A stretch of 64,000 nt of DNA from Mesostigma viride (Eukaryota; Streptophyta; Mesostigmatophyceae; Mesostigmatales; Mesostigmataceae): assembly GCA_009746045.1 (NCBI GenBank), contig RPFO01000406.1, positions 1,450,030 to 1,514,029 on the forward strand, in the 5' to 3' direction. This document shows positions 21,739 through 31,452 of the stretch, piece by piece (within the stretch, counting starts at the first letter, position 1; every line of letters begins with the position of its first letter). The notes below the pieces were generated by a model. The model was given only the letters and a program-made list of their open reading frames with translations, was not told the origin of the DNA and searched no databases. The translations under genes were made by a program, and so were the position numbers.

Positions 21739-22854
21739 TCACTGCTCCTTGTTGTCTTCTTGCTGACTGCCCTTTGAAGGCTGGCCTGCCTGGGACTTGT
21801 TGTTGTTCTTCTTGTTGTTGTTGTTATTCTTGTTGCTGCCCTGGCCCTGGGACTTCTTGAAGCTGGGACACTCCTTCTTGATGTGCCCCCACCCCTTGCA
21901 CAGGTAGCATTGTATCTTGGACTTGCCCTGGCCACTGCCCCCATTGTCAGACGCGTTGCCCTGCTTGGGCTGACCACCCACCCGCCTGAACACCGACTTG
22001 GAGTGTGACCTCCTGTCAGAATCAGGTGAATGATCTCCCTTGCGCTTGTGATGGTTGCCCCTACGCCCTCCTTGGCTTCGGTCAGCCTCAGACGTCTTGG
22101 AGCCACCCTGGGTACGCCCGCCTGCCTGGGTAGCCTTCACTGCTGGCACTCCACCCTCAAACAGCTCCTCTGCCTCGAGAGCTTGTTTAATGATGACCTT
22201 GTAGGCCTTCAGGGTAGAGTGTGGGGCACACATGACTTTTAAGGAGCCACGTGTCGCCTTATCCAGCCCAGAAACCTTGAGCCAGTTGGTTAGGGCTATG
22301 TTATCAGCGACATTAAAGCCGTGAGCCCTGCCCTCCTCAACCATCTTACAATAGTTGAGAAAGTTCTGGATCAGGTCCCCCTTGACCTCCCACCCTTGAT
22401 ACTTGTCCTGCCAATGGATGCCGACCTTCTTGCGTTGGTCCTCCAGCAGCTCCTTCAGCTCAGCCACGTACAGTGCCCAGGCCTTATTGGCCTTTTTGCA
22501 CTCCCTGGTTAGGTCCTTAATCTGGTCAGTACACTTGCCAAAAGTGCTACTGCCTATCCAGATTTGATAGTAATTTGTACCACCGTACAAGCTAGGGAAC
22601 CCTTCCAATCCCTCCACAAACTCTTCAGCCTGCTTAGGCTTGGAGTCTGAGGTTACAGGCTGCAACTGATTGACAATTAAAAGACCCTGTGTGGTAAGAT
22701 CAAAGCCATGAATAGCTTGTGCATTATTATTATTGTGAGGAAGGTTGGTAATCTCTCCGGTAAGCCCCACGTCATCTACGTGAGCGGTTCCACTACCAGC
22801 ACCCCCATTATTATTCCCACTGGCTGGACCCTTGCTACGGCGTCCCTCAGCCAT
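21739..22854 (-). CDS. copia Gag
   Basis: 371 residues. The N-terminus is Gly/Asn-rich. A helical capsid-like region follows (about 75-225, with WIGSSTFGKC and CKMVEEGRAHGF), then a basic Arg/Gly/Ser stretch. A CCHC knuckle CYLCKGWGHIKKEC lies at about 314-327, and the Asn/Lys/Gln-rich tail reflects a GTT/ATT-type repeat. The stop is TGA followed by CTG, in frame with pol. Most copia elements make gag and pol as one ORF, so this single stop is either a readthrough signal or a recent mutation. Confidence 0.88.
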   Translation of the reverse strand: MAEGRRSKGPASGNNNGGAGSGTAHVDDVGLTGEITNLPHNNNNAQAIHGFDLTTQGLLIVNQLQPVTSDSKPKQAEEFVEGLEGFPSLYGGTNYYQIWIGSSTFGKCTDQIKDLTRECKKANKAWALYVAELKELLEDQRKKVGIHWQDKYQGWEVKGDLIQNFLNYCKMVEEGRAHGFNVADNIALTNWLKVSGLDKATRGSLKVMCAPHSTLKAYKVIIKQALEAEELFEGGVPAVKATQAGGRTQGGSKTSEADRSQGGRRGNHHKRKGDHSPDSDRRSHSKSVFRRVGGQPKQGNASDNGGSGQGKSKIQCYLCKGWGHIKKECPSFKKSQGQGSNKNNNNNKKNNNKSQAGQPSKGSQQEDNKEQ

Positions 22855-23024
22855 CCTGCACTACCAGCTATTCAAAGAACACCTTAACAAAGCAGCAGAA
22901 AATATGTACAAAATTTTTGTGTCGCCACTGCCGCCTGCGCCGGTGTCGCTGCCGCCCCGCGAATTGCCGCTGAAAATTCGACAAAAAAAATGTCGACGAG
23001 TACTGCAGAAGAAAATTAGGCCGA

Positions 23025-23735
23025 CTAGTAGTCAAGGCCCCTGAAGTCGCAGTACGTGTATACGAACTCACGATCCTCCATATCCAGCTCCGGACCTGCA
23101 CCGGTATGAATTAAAACCGGCGTGCTCCCCGCCGCGTAAGTTGCGACGCGCCGACGCGCGACGAGGCGCAGAGGATGTGTAAAGATCGTCAATAATTCCC
23201 ACCCCGCGGGAATCCACTCTCGCACAGAGGCGAGAAATGCCACCAGGTTAATTAAAACCTGGCGCTCGCGACTGCGTACGCCGCGAGTGAGCAGCGATAA
23301 CAGCGCGAGATCCTGAAACAAATTTGTCGACACCGCCGGCGCGCCCCCCGTGCGTAGCGATGCCCAGTTTTGCAGGTTTCTCTGGTAACCGGTGAGTGAA
23401 GAGAGGACGTTGTCCAACTCCTCAATGGCAGTCGTGACTTCGGTCACCGACCGCAAACCTCCCCGCACCTGGACCGTAAATGTCGATAAAATGTTTCGAA
23501 TCTGGTCCAACAGGTTGCGGATTGCCGGCACCAGTGCTGGCAAATCGGGGTCCTCGGGGTTATCCCCGAGCAATGCGTGAGCTGCACGCTGCTGACGATG
23601 AAGCTCGTCGAGCGAGACCGTTACTTCGTCGAGCAATTGCTGCCACGACGGCACCGTCGGTCTTGACGAAGAACCAGCCGGCGGAGCGGCTATTTCCTCA
23701 TCGTCCGGAATCCGAAATTCTTCCGAATTTGGCAT
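23025..23735 (-). CDS. leader ORF of the copia element, function unknown
   Basis: 236 residues starting 25 bases inside the 5' LTR boundary and ending 170 bases before gag. An acidic Pro/Ser N-terminus is followed by Leu-rich amphipathic helices (LLDEVTVSLDELHRQQRAAH, IRNLLDQIRNIL, IEELDNVLSSL), a predicted coiled-coil bundle, and a C-terminal basic segment (LRLVARRRVATYAA). I recognise no family. An intact separate ORF before gag is not part of a standard copia element. It could be a captured gene or a structural accessory protein. Confidence 0.6.
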   Translation of the reverse strand: MPNSEEFRIPDDEEIAAPPAGSSSRPTVPSWQQLLDEVTVSLDELHRQQRAAHALLGDNPEDPDLPALVPAIRNLLDQIRNILSTFTVQVRGGLRSVTEVTTAIEELDNVLSSLTGYQRNLQNWASLRTGGAPAVSTNLFQDLALLSLLTRGVRSRERQVLINLVAFLASVREWIPAGWELLTIFTHPLRLVARRRVATYAAGSTPVLIHTGAGPELDMEDREFVYTYCDFRGLDY

Positions 23736-23759
23736 CTTTTTGACAGAGCGTGTAATACG

Positions 23760-24376
23760 AGTTGTGAGGGTAAGAATGCCACGAATTCCGCCATGGTTCT
23801 TGCAGGAAGTTGCCTTTATTAATAATCAGGAAACACAGACGTAAGTCACGTCACTTCCAAGACTGCACGCAGCACAGACGACAGGGTCGCAGTGCCAAGA
23901 GAACGTGCACGCAAGAACTAGCGTCCCGGTGTGACCAAGTCACTCATATAGCTTACTAGGGACGCGTCCAAGTATTCAGCTGCACTGTCACAGCTGAACT
24001 GTCAATCAATTGATTACACAGACTCTGGCACGCCTTTGGCGCGCAGATCTATCAATTGTCCATACGGCTAGTCCTGTGGACCTATCCGTACACTAGTCAG
24101 CATCAATTGTCTCATAGGTCCTGGCGCGCTACAGCACGCCTACCTATCAATTGACCATCAAGTCCTGTACAAGTCCTGTCAACGTCCTGCGGACTATCAA
24201 AGTGACACTTGTACATCCTGTGTTCGTACGCGCCCACAGTGGCGCGCCGGGTACTGTCGGCACAGCCTAGGAAACGTCATAACTTTTACGTTCCTTAACC
24301 AAATGAGGCGTTCAAGGTGCCGTTGGAAAGAGCGTAACAATCTCTATCCATCTAACGTAAATCCTTTACGTTAACT
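23760..24376 (-). repeat. copia LTR (5' LTR of the element)
   Basis: Second copy of the 617-base LTR. No TGG-type primer site follows it on the minus strand (the sequence there reads CGTATTACACGC), so priming may use an internal tRNA fragment, as some copia elements do. This is inference. Confidence 0.93.
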
Positions 24377-24381
24377 GGCTC

Positions 24382-24403
24382 CCTACCTTTGTGGGGGGGG
24401 AGG
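24382..24403 (+). promoter_or_regulatory. gypsy polypurine tract
   Basis: Directly before the 3' LTR: TTTGTGGGGGGGGAGG, a purine tract expected for plus-strand priming. Similar G-rich tracts at about 9665-9682 and 12137-12155 could act as internal tracts. Confidence 0.75.
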
Positions 24404-24977
24404 TGTTACGTCGCGTAACAATTCGTTGTAGTTACGGACGTAAATTAGGTCCTTTGCCTCGGTTGTCCCTAGGTTTACGTTTAGGCTCCTACCGGGACAT
24501 TATTGTCCTCGTAACAGTACTGTGGTACATTGGGTGCCGTTGGGCGCCGCGCCGCGTACTTTACTAGTGGTCCTGATCCTGGGGTAGAATGTAGTGGACC
24601 AGCGTGCATCAGTAGATTTAGTGGACCAGCGTGCACCTGTAGGCGAGGGCCATGTCGGCCCGAGCGTGTTGGACCGTTGGTGATCATTTATGCGCGTTCT
24701 ACCCCTTTGTGTGTGTACTCGGCGTGTGTTAAGTGAATTGACACATTTAGGCTTGGGTCACGGCAGTGTAGTTGTGTTTCCTTCCTCTATTCCTGGAGTA
24801 AACGGGTTTTGGTAAATGGTTGTATGGCGTATTATAGCAACACTTACGTTAATGCATTGAGATCAGCTCCGTCACGTTCGTCTTTCGCCAGAGGGTTAAG
24901 TAGAGGAGGCCTGACCAGTTTAGGTAGTATCAGGCCCATTAGAGGTAGAGGTGGAGGTAGATATCCGCGGCGTAACA
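24404..24977 (+). repeat. 3' LTR of the gypsy element
   Basis: 574 bases, TGTTACG...CGTAACA, followed by the target duplication GCTGC. Confidence 0.95.
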
Positions 24978-26022
24978 GCTGCCATGCGTGCCTGGGTTCG
25001 TGGGGTGGCTGGCATGCATGCGTGGGTGTGGGGGTGGCTGGCATGCATGCGTGGGTGTGGGGGGGCTGGCATGCATGCGTTGGGTTTGTGGGGGGGCTGC
25101 CATGCATGCGTGGGTGTGGGGGGTGGCTGGCATGCGTACCTGGGTGTGGGGGGTGGCTGGCATGCATGCGTGGGTTTGTGGGGGGGCTGGCATGCATGCG
25201 TGGGTTTGTGGGGGGGCTGGCATGCATGCGTGGGTGTGGGGGGTGGCTGGCATGCGTACCTGGGTGTGGGGGGTGGCTGGCATGCACGTGCATGTGGGGG
25301 GTGGCTGGCATGCATGCGTGCATGTGGGGGGTGGCTGGCATGCATGCGTGGGTTTATGGGGGCGCTGCCATGCGTGCCTGGGTTCGTGGGGTGGCTGGCA
25401 TGCATGCGTGGGTGTGGGGGTGGCTGGCATGCATGCGTGGGTGTGGGGGGCTGGCATGCATGCGTGGGTTTGTGGGGGGGCTGCCATGCATGCGTGGGTG
25501 TGGGGGGTGGCTGGCATGCGTACCTGGGTGTGGGGGGTGGCTGGCATGCACGTGCATGTGGGGGGTGGCTGGCATGCATGCGTGCATGTGGGGGGTGGCT
25601 GGCATGCATGCGTGGGTTTATGGGGGCGCTGCCATGCGTGCCTGGGTTCGTGGGGTGGCTGGCATGCATGCGTGGGTGTGGGGGTGGCTGGCATGCGTAC
25701 CTGGGTGTGGGGGGTGGCTGGCATGCATGCGTGGGTTTGTGGGGGGGCTGGCATGCATGCGTGGGTTTGTGGGGGGGCTGGCATGCATGCGTGGGTGTGG
25801 GGGGTGGCTGGCATGCGTACCTGGGTGTGGGGGGTGGCTGCCATGCATGCGTGGGTGTGGGGGTGGCTGGCATGCATGCGTGCATGTGGGGGGTGGCTGG
25901 CATGCATGCGTGGGTTTATGGGGGCGCTGCCATGCGTGCCTGGGTTCGTGGGGTGGCTGCCATGCGTGCGTGGGTGTGGCGGGTGGCTGGCATGCGTACC
26001 TGGGTGTGGGGGGTGGCTACGG
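24978..26022 (+). repeat. G-rich minisatellite, right part, with higher-order repeat
   Basis: Continuation of the array at 5896-6322. A distinctive unit, GCTGCCATGCGTGCCTGGG, recurs at 24978, 25364, 25628 and 25926. This marks higher-order blocks of 386, 264 and 298 bases made of the same set of variant units in nearly the same order. Long open frames on both strands (up to about 470 codons) are by-products of the repeat. Confidence 0.95.
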
Positions 26023-26267
26023 ATGGCGTGGGCGATCGTGGGAGGAGTCGGCAGGGATTGGCTCGCGTCCTTGCTTGGCTGCTGCTGATAGTGCAAGACC
26101 ACATGCTTGGACTGCAGAGGCATTAGCCATGGATGTGAGGGGGCTGTCAAGCACTAGCATTCCCACACGCAACTTTAGTGGACAAACACGCAAAGCATTT
26201 GACAATCTGCAGTGATGCTCATCAACTCACATACCATGATGTTGTGTGCGTTGATTGACACACAGGA

Positions 26268-29200
26268 GTGGGACGCCAGCGAGAGCTCATTTCAAGAATC
26301 ACACCACACTGCCACAGGACACCAGACGTGGAGTTCCGGACAAAGCTCACTGCTGTGCAGTTCGCAAGCATCGAGCACCTCACAGCAGACCTGGGGTACA
26401 TCACCGAGACCACAAACAAGATAAACATCGCCGACTTGCTTCGCGACATTGCTGATGGCACTGCATTCGAGACCGTGCTGGCCGAGGTCGACCATTTGAG
26501 CCAGCTGCTCACAATCGCGGCCCTGAATGAGCAGGCCGCACAACTACGAGAAGCCCACCTTGAGCGCGTGAACAGTGTGTTGCAATCGCAGCTGGGAGAT
26601 AATCAATTACGCGTGGTGCAACTGCAGGCGGACGTTGCTGAACACATGGCGGCCGCGCACACGCTGGGGGAAACAGAGCGGCAGCAGCGCACCCAGGTAG
26701 AGAAGCTCACTGAGGCACTCACCAAGGCCTTGGATGACAACAAGGAGCTGCAGCGGCAGTTGGCCAAGGCACAAGCACGTGGCACGAATTGCTCGTCCTG
26801 CAAGTGGACCAAGCAGTACAACAAGACCACGGAGTTAGTGGCGAGGGACCTGCCAACAGCTAGGGACGCAGCTAAAAAGATGATAGAGGAGGACGAGACA
26901 AGCGTGGAAGCCCTCAAGGTATCTACCGCGATGTGCATGGGGGCGGCAATCCGGAAGATGAAGAGCACAGCTGCCACGGTCAACGCGTGCCGTGCCAAAA
27001 GAGGGTGGAAGCAGCTCCCCCTGCCAATGGGCACGCTCTTTAGAGACCACATTGGGGGGGAGAACGACCAGATCCCGGCCCGTGCAGCATACATGGCCCT
27101 ACCTAGCTCCCAGAAGCAGGCAGTGGCGGGTCAGGTGCGCGCATCGCTTAAGCGTAACAACATGGACATGGCCAAGGCCCTAGTGCACGTGGCTGACAGT
27201 ACGGGGACAACGTGCAGGACGTTCGCAGGTATTCGCCAAACAGCTCCCCGCGAGTTCCCCAGCAGGGACATGCAGAAACAGGCCAAGGACGAGCTCACCA
27301 ACGACGCAGACAAGTGGAACAAAATTTACCGGACGGTGTCCATGCCAAACGTGCTTGAGCTGCTCTTCCCCCACGGGAGGGGAGGCTGGGGGAAACATCC
27401 CATTCGCGTTGTGCAGGTATATTTCATCAAACGTGATCCTAGTTATATATGTTGTGCATACCTATGCTTGGTGTCATGCATTAGCTGACCACCATGGCTG
27501 ATGTGTGAAATCTGGGTATGCTAAGTCAGTTACTTACGTGCTGGCGTACATGCTGCTTTGGGCGCTTGATTCAATCAAGCGCCCAAAGCAGCATGTACGC
27601 CAGCACGTAAGTAAACGGTTTATTTCGCCGAACCACTTGCTTGCTTGGATGCCTGATTGGTGTTTGCGCTCACATATGTTGTGGGAGAGCGCCAGCCATG
27701 AAACTGCCAGATGATATTTACAAGAGGATAGGAACATGCACGTGCAAAAGTTAACAGGCAAACTGTTTTATGGCATACATTGCGTCTTTGATGCAGGAAG
27801 CTGTCATCTCGCTACACGAGGAGTTCCCTGATGCACCAGAGTGGACGGACCTCGCTGACATCATCTTGGAATTCGCCTTCAGCGGGGATGCCCACAATAC
27901 CGACATTGGGACCAAGGGCAGGACACTGACTGCCTTCACTTTGCGATGCGTGAGCAAGGGGTTCCCGAGAGCATGGCAGTCCCCTAAGTGGACATTCACG
28001 ATTGCCGAGATTCCAGGGAAGGACTCCCGCGAGAACATGAAGGCCAACGGACGCGCTATCTTCGAGGTGCTCCACTACATGCTCAAGAACAAGACTCCCC
28101 GTGTTCCTCCGCGACGCTGTGCGGATGGTGCAGATCGTCCTCTTCTTCCCAGGCGACATGTCCTATCTATGGCAACTGCGAGGTAACCATTAAAAAGCAC
28201 GTTGTCACCCAGCAAAGGAAAATGCTAAAAAACAATATGTTGCCTTGAACACACACTAAAATCATCGTTACAAAGACGCCCTTCCACCACCACCACCACC
28301 GTCCCATCCCCCTCCCTCCCTCCCTCCCTCCCTCCCTCCTCCTCCCTCCTCCCTCCCTCCCTCCCTCCCTCCCTCCTCCCCCTCCCTCCCTCCCTCCCTC
28401 CCTCCCTCCCTCCCTCCCTCCCTCCCTCCCTCCCTCCCTCCCTCCCTCCCTCCCTCCCTCCCTCCCTCCCTCCCGCGCTTGGATTGGGCTGAAACTTGGC
28501 AGGTCCGAGGCTTCCCCCATACTATTCCATTATGTGTGCAAAGTGTGGGCTTGCAGGTCCATCGTTTGGGGGGGGTGGACATGGCCAGGGGGTGCCATGG
28601 TCCCTTGCGCGCGCTAGCACGTGCCCACCGTTAGGGGTGGGCCATGGTCCTAAAACATGCAAACGAGCTTGGATTGGGCTGAAACTTGGCAGGAGGCTTC
28701 CCCCATACTAGTCCATTATGTGTGCAAAGTGGGGGCTTGCAGGTCTATCGTTTGGGGGGGGTGGTCATGGCCAGGGGGTGCCATGGTCCCTTGCGCGCGC
28801 TAGCACGTGCCCACCGTTAGGGGTGGGCCATGGTCCTAAAATATGCAAACGACCTTGGATTGGGCTGAAACTTGGCAGGAGGCTTCCCCCATACTAGTCC
28901 ATTATGTGTGCAAAGTGGGGGCTTGCAGGTCCATCGTTTGGGGGGGTGGACATGGCCAGGGGGTGCCATGGTCCCTTGCGCGCGCTAGCACGTGCCCACC
29001 GTTAGGGGTGGGCCATGGTCCTAAAACATGCAAACGAGCTTGGATTGGGCTGAAACTTGGGAGGAGGCTTCCCCCATACTAGTCCATTATGTGTGCAAAC
29101 TGGGGGCTTGCAGGTCCATCGTTTGGGGGGGGGTCATGGCCAGGGGGTGCCATGGTCCCTTGCGCGCGCTAGCACGTGCCCACCGTTAGGGGTGGGCCAT

Positions 29201-31452
29201 GGTCCTAAAATATGCAAACGAGCTTGGATTGGGCTGAAACTTGGGAGGAGGCTTCCCCCATACTAGTCCATTATGTGTGCAAAGTGGGGGCTCGCAGGTC
29301 CATCGTTTGGGGGGGTGGACATGGCCAGGGGGTGCCATGGTCCCTTGCGCGCGCTAGCACGTGCCCACCGTTAGGGGTGGGCCATGGTCCTAAAACATGC
29401 AAACGAGCTTGGATTGGGCTGAAACTTGGCAGGAGGCTTCCCCCATACTAGTCCATTATGTGTGCAAAGTGGGGGCTTGCAGGTCCATCGCACACACACA
29501 CACATACCTCACAAAGCATACAACCTCTTACCTCACCCCATCTTTGGCATGTTCTCTCGCGTGGTTTGTTGGCAGGTTGTGGGGGCCTTCACGACAAGCA
29601 CGGCATTTTCTGCCACCTGTGCGAGATGCTGTCAGCACTCAAGCAGAAGATTTTTGCCCTAGCGCGCCCACAGCCCAACGAGACCCTCGAGCAATTTTTC
29701 CGCCGCCACTTTATGGGCCTGCGCGAAGGTCTTGCAATCAACCAACACCACACCCATGCACCACAGCGCGGGCCAGCCTGGGAGCTGGAGAAGCAGCTCC
29801 AACATCACACCATCGATGGTGAAGGCAATGACGACCCTCGCGTGCCAACGATCAACGTGAACGAGTACGCACCTGTGGCAGGCGACGCTGCCCCACCACC
29901 ACCCTCTGCGGCACGCTCGAGTCGCGCACGAGCCGCACGGGACCCGGGTGGCTGCCTCCCCACAAACGGTCTCCTCCGCGTCCACATCCTCCACCCCATG
30001 ACGCGCCAACTTGGGGCAGACGACCTCGTCCGTGGGGTGGAGGCGTGGCGGTTCGCGTTCGACATCGAGCACTGCATAACGCGCATCGTGGAGTCGTTGG
30101 TCAAACAGGTCCAACAGGCGGTAAGCAGCACCATCATTTGCGAAGCATTGTTCGATGAATCACCACATCATGATTATCATCAATATTTCCCGCAGGGCTG
30201 TGTAATGGATGGTTTATGACACCACGACCCGTTGTGCCTTACAACGGTAACCTGCCCAACATGGGGACCACGTACCCAACAGGTCATCAGCAGCAAGAAC
30301 ACGAAGAAAGCCATCGAGAGATTCAACGAGCGCATGGAGGAGATCGGTAGCAAGATGCGTATCAAGGCGGATCCCACGGGGGCGAATGGGTACAAGGAAG
30401 TGCACATCTCGGGAGGAGAAGCACGCAAACTACTCAAGGAGCACGAGCGATGGCTGCCTGTCCTCAACCTTGACGCCACCAAACTTGCCGAACTCACCGA
30501 GATCTGGCGGCTGCTGACGGACATCAACGAGACCGGCCGCAACCCTGACCCGACCGACGAGGAGAACGCCATCTTCGAGGACAACTGCAAGCGGTTCCAC
30601 CGCCTCGTGATCATGCAGAACGTGAAGGAGACAACCGGCAGCTTTTACCTCCACGCCCTCGGCTGCCATGGCGGCGAGTTGCAACGCCTGCTGCGGGCGC
30701 TGTGGAGACTTGCCCAATCGGGCGTGGAAAACAAGCACAAGGAAGCCAACCGTCAGGTACGGCTGTGCACGTATATTACAACACTGTGTTTCATTCAGGC
30801 AATTCATAACAATGTAGTCCTATCATGACAAGTACCTGACCTGCTGATGCGTGCGACGCTTTAACCGATGTGGGCATGGATACAGGTGCGGAACAACAGC
30901 GCAGGGGAGGGCGGTGCGACAGGGACAACGGCGGGCCGTGTCATCGGCCACAATCCGCACACCGGCGCTGCAATCCGTGAGAAGGGCGTGTACAGACAAG
31001 TGCCCAACGAGTGCGCACTACAGGTAAGCCACGTGACATGAAAGACGGATGCTTGCTTCAGTCTTGCGCAGAGCACATGAGTTTGGACAGATTCATTTTT
31101 CTTTGCAAGCATTAACAATTAGGGCCCTTGTTTGTACTTGCTTCATGTTATGTGGGGCATGCAGATCATGCAACGCGAGCAGCGGAAAAGCGACCACAGG
31201 CTGGCACCAATAAAGAAGAAATACCCCGAACTGCAGACCTGGCTCGAGAGCAGCGACAGCTTGCCATGTGCGTACGACTACGCCGCAAATGGCCACCAGT
31301 CATGGCCAGAATACCAAGAAGCTGTCAACAGCTACAAGGCGCGGGGCCTCACCTCCCACGACGAGGAGGACATGGAGTGCCCCTCCCCCTCACGCAACGA
31401 GGAGGACACCCCAGAGCCACCCCCCAAGAGGCAGCGCACGGCACGTGGATGA
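26268..31452 (+). CDS. multi-exon gene of unknown function, coiled coil, possibly transposon-derived
   Basis: Six exons with matching GT-AG junctions: up to 27416 (start unresolved; open from 26268), 27797-28182, 29576-30120, 30283-30756, 30886-31023 and 31165-31452, about 990 codons. All junction phases agree except that exon 2 carries one base too many, near 28090-28110. Downstream of that point the continuing frame (YLWQLR) joins exon 3 correctly. Exon 1 holds a coiled coil (about residues 85-180) and a CSSCKW motif. Exon 3 has CHLCEMLSAL. Exon 4 has ITKL/AELTEIWRLL-type helices and FYLHALGCHGGEL. The C-terminus is acidic and ends in a KRQR nuclear-signal-like stretch. The exon 3-6 pattern recalls a large uncharacterised family expanded in some invertebrates and fungi and suspected of transposon origin; this is from memory and unproven. 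A short possible first exon begins at the ATG at 26129, but its splice to 26268 does not keep frame. Confidence 0.7.
27530..27614. repeat. 85-bp near-perfect palindrome in an intron
   Basis: Arms of 42 bases (27530-27571 and 27573-27614) are exact reverse complements around a single central C at 27572. It lies in intron 1 of the six-exon gene, so the pre-mRNA can form a 42-base-pair hairpin. Confidence 0.97.
28308..28474 (+). repeat. (CCCT)n microsatellite in intron
   Basis: Almost pure CCCT repeat, with a few CCTCCT variants in the first third. It directly abuts the ~185-base tandem repeat. The template strand is (AGGG)n, prone to G-quadruplexes and R-loops. Confidence 0.97.
28478..29490 (+). 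repeat. ~185-bp tandem repeat in intron 2
   Basis: The unit beginning CTTGGATTGGGCTGAAACTT starts at 28478, 28668, 28854, 29039, 29223 and 29408 (spacings 190, 186, 185, 184, 185). The sixth copy stops at 29490, where a (CA)n run begins. Units are nearly identical, with small changes in G-run length and C/T. Frames across it are artefacts. Confidence 0.97.

Larger units (their letters stand above)
16546..24376 (-). mobile_element. Ty1/copia-like LTR retrotransposon, nested, minus orientation
   Basis: 7831 bases with two 617-base LTRs and the 5-base duplication GGCTC (16541-16545, 24377-24381). Order on the minus strand: LTR, 236-residue leader ORF, gag with a zinc knuckle, in-frame UGA, pol, about 950 bases of noncoding sequence, polypurine tract, LTR. 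The LTR ends are AGTT and AACT instead of the usual TG...CA. I count about five differences between the LTRs, all transitions. Inside pol the protease-like segment follows the integrase, whereas copia elements normally have protease first. The intact long ORFs suggest it was recently active apart from the UGA. Confidence 0.93.
6323..24977 (+). mobile_element. Ty3/gypsy chromovirus-like LTR retrotransposon, split by a nested copia
   Basis: The element starts TGTTACG and ends CGTAACA, has two 574-base LTRs, and is flanked by the 5-base duplication GCTGC (6318-6322 and 24978-24982). Removing the nested copia (16546-24376) and one GGCTC duplication leaves about 10.8 kb. Order on the plus strand: LTR, primer-site candidate, viroplasmin-like ORF, gag, protease-RT-RNase H, integrase-chromodomain, an extra 3' ORF, polypurine tract, LTR. 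I found one base difference between the LTRs, at 6602 versus 24683, so insertion appears recent. gag nevertheless has three frame breaks, and RNase H and integrase lie in different frames. The target is a minisatellite. Confidence 0.95.

Noticed and set aside
24809-26215. Very long ORFs (up to ~470 codons) in all frames over the G-rich minisatellite
   Set aside because: They arise because the repeat lacks stops in most frames. The protein is a monotonous W/H/A/C/G or P/T/H repeat, with equal openness on both strands.
28300-28480. CRISPR-like or array-type regulatory locus
   Set aside because: Pure microsatellite and satellite units with no unique spacers. The host is eukaryotic.
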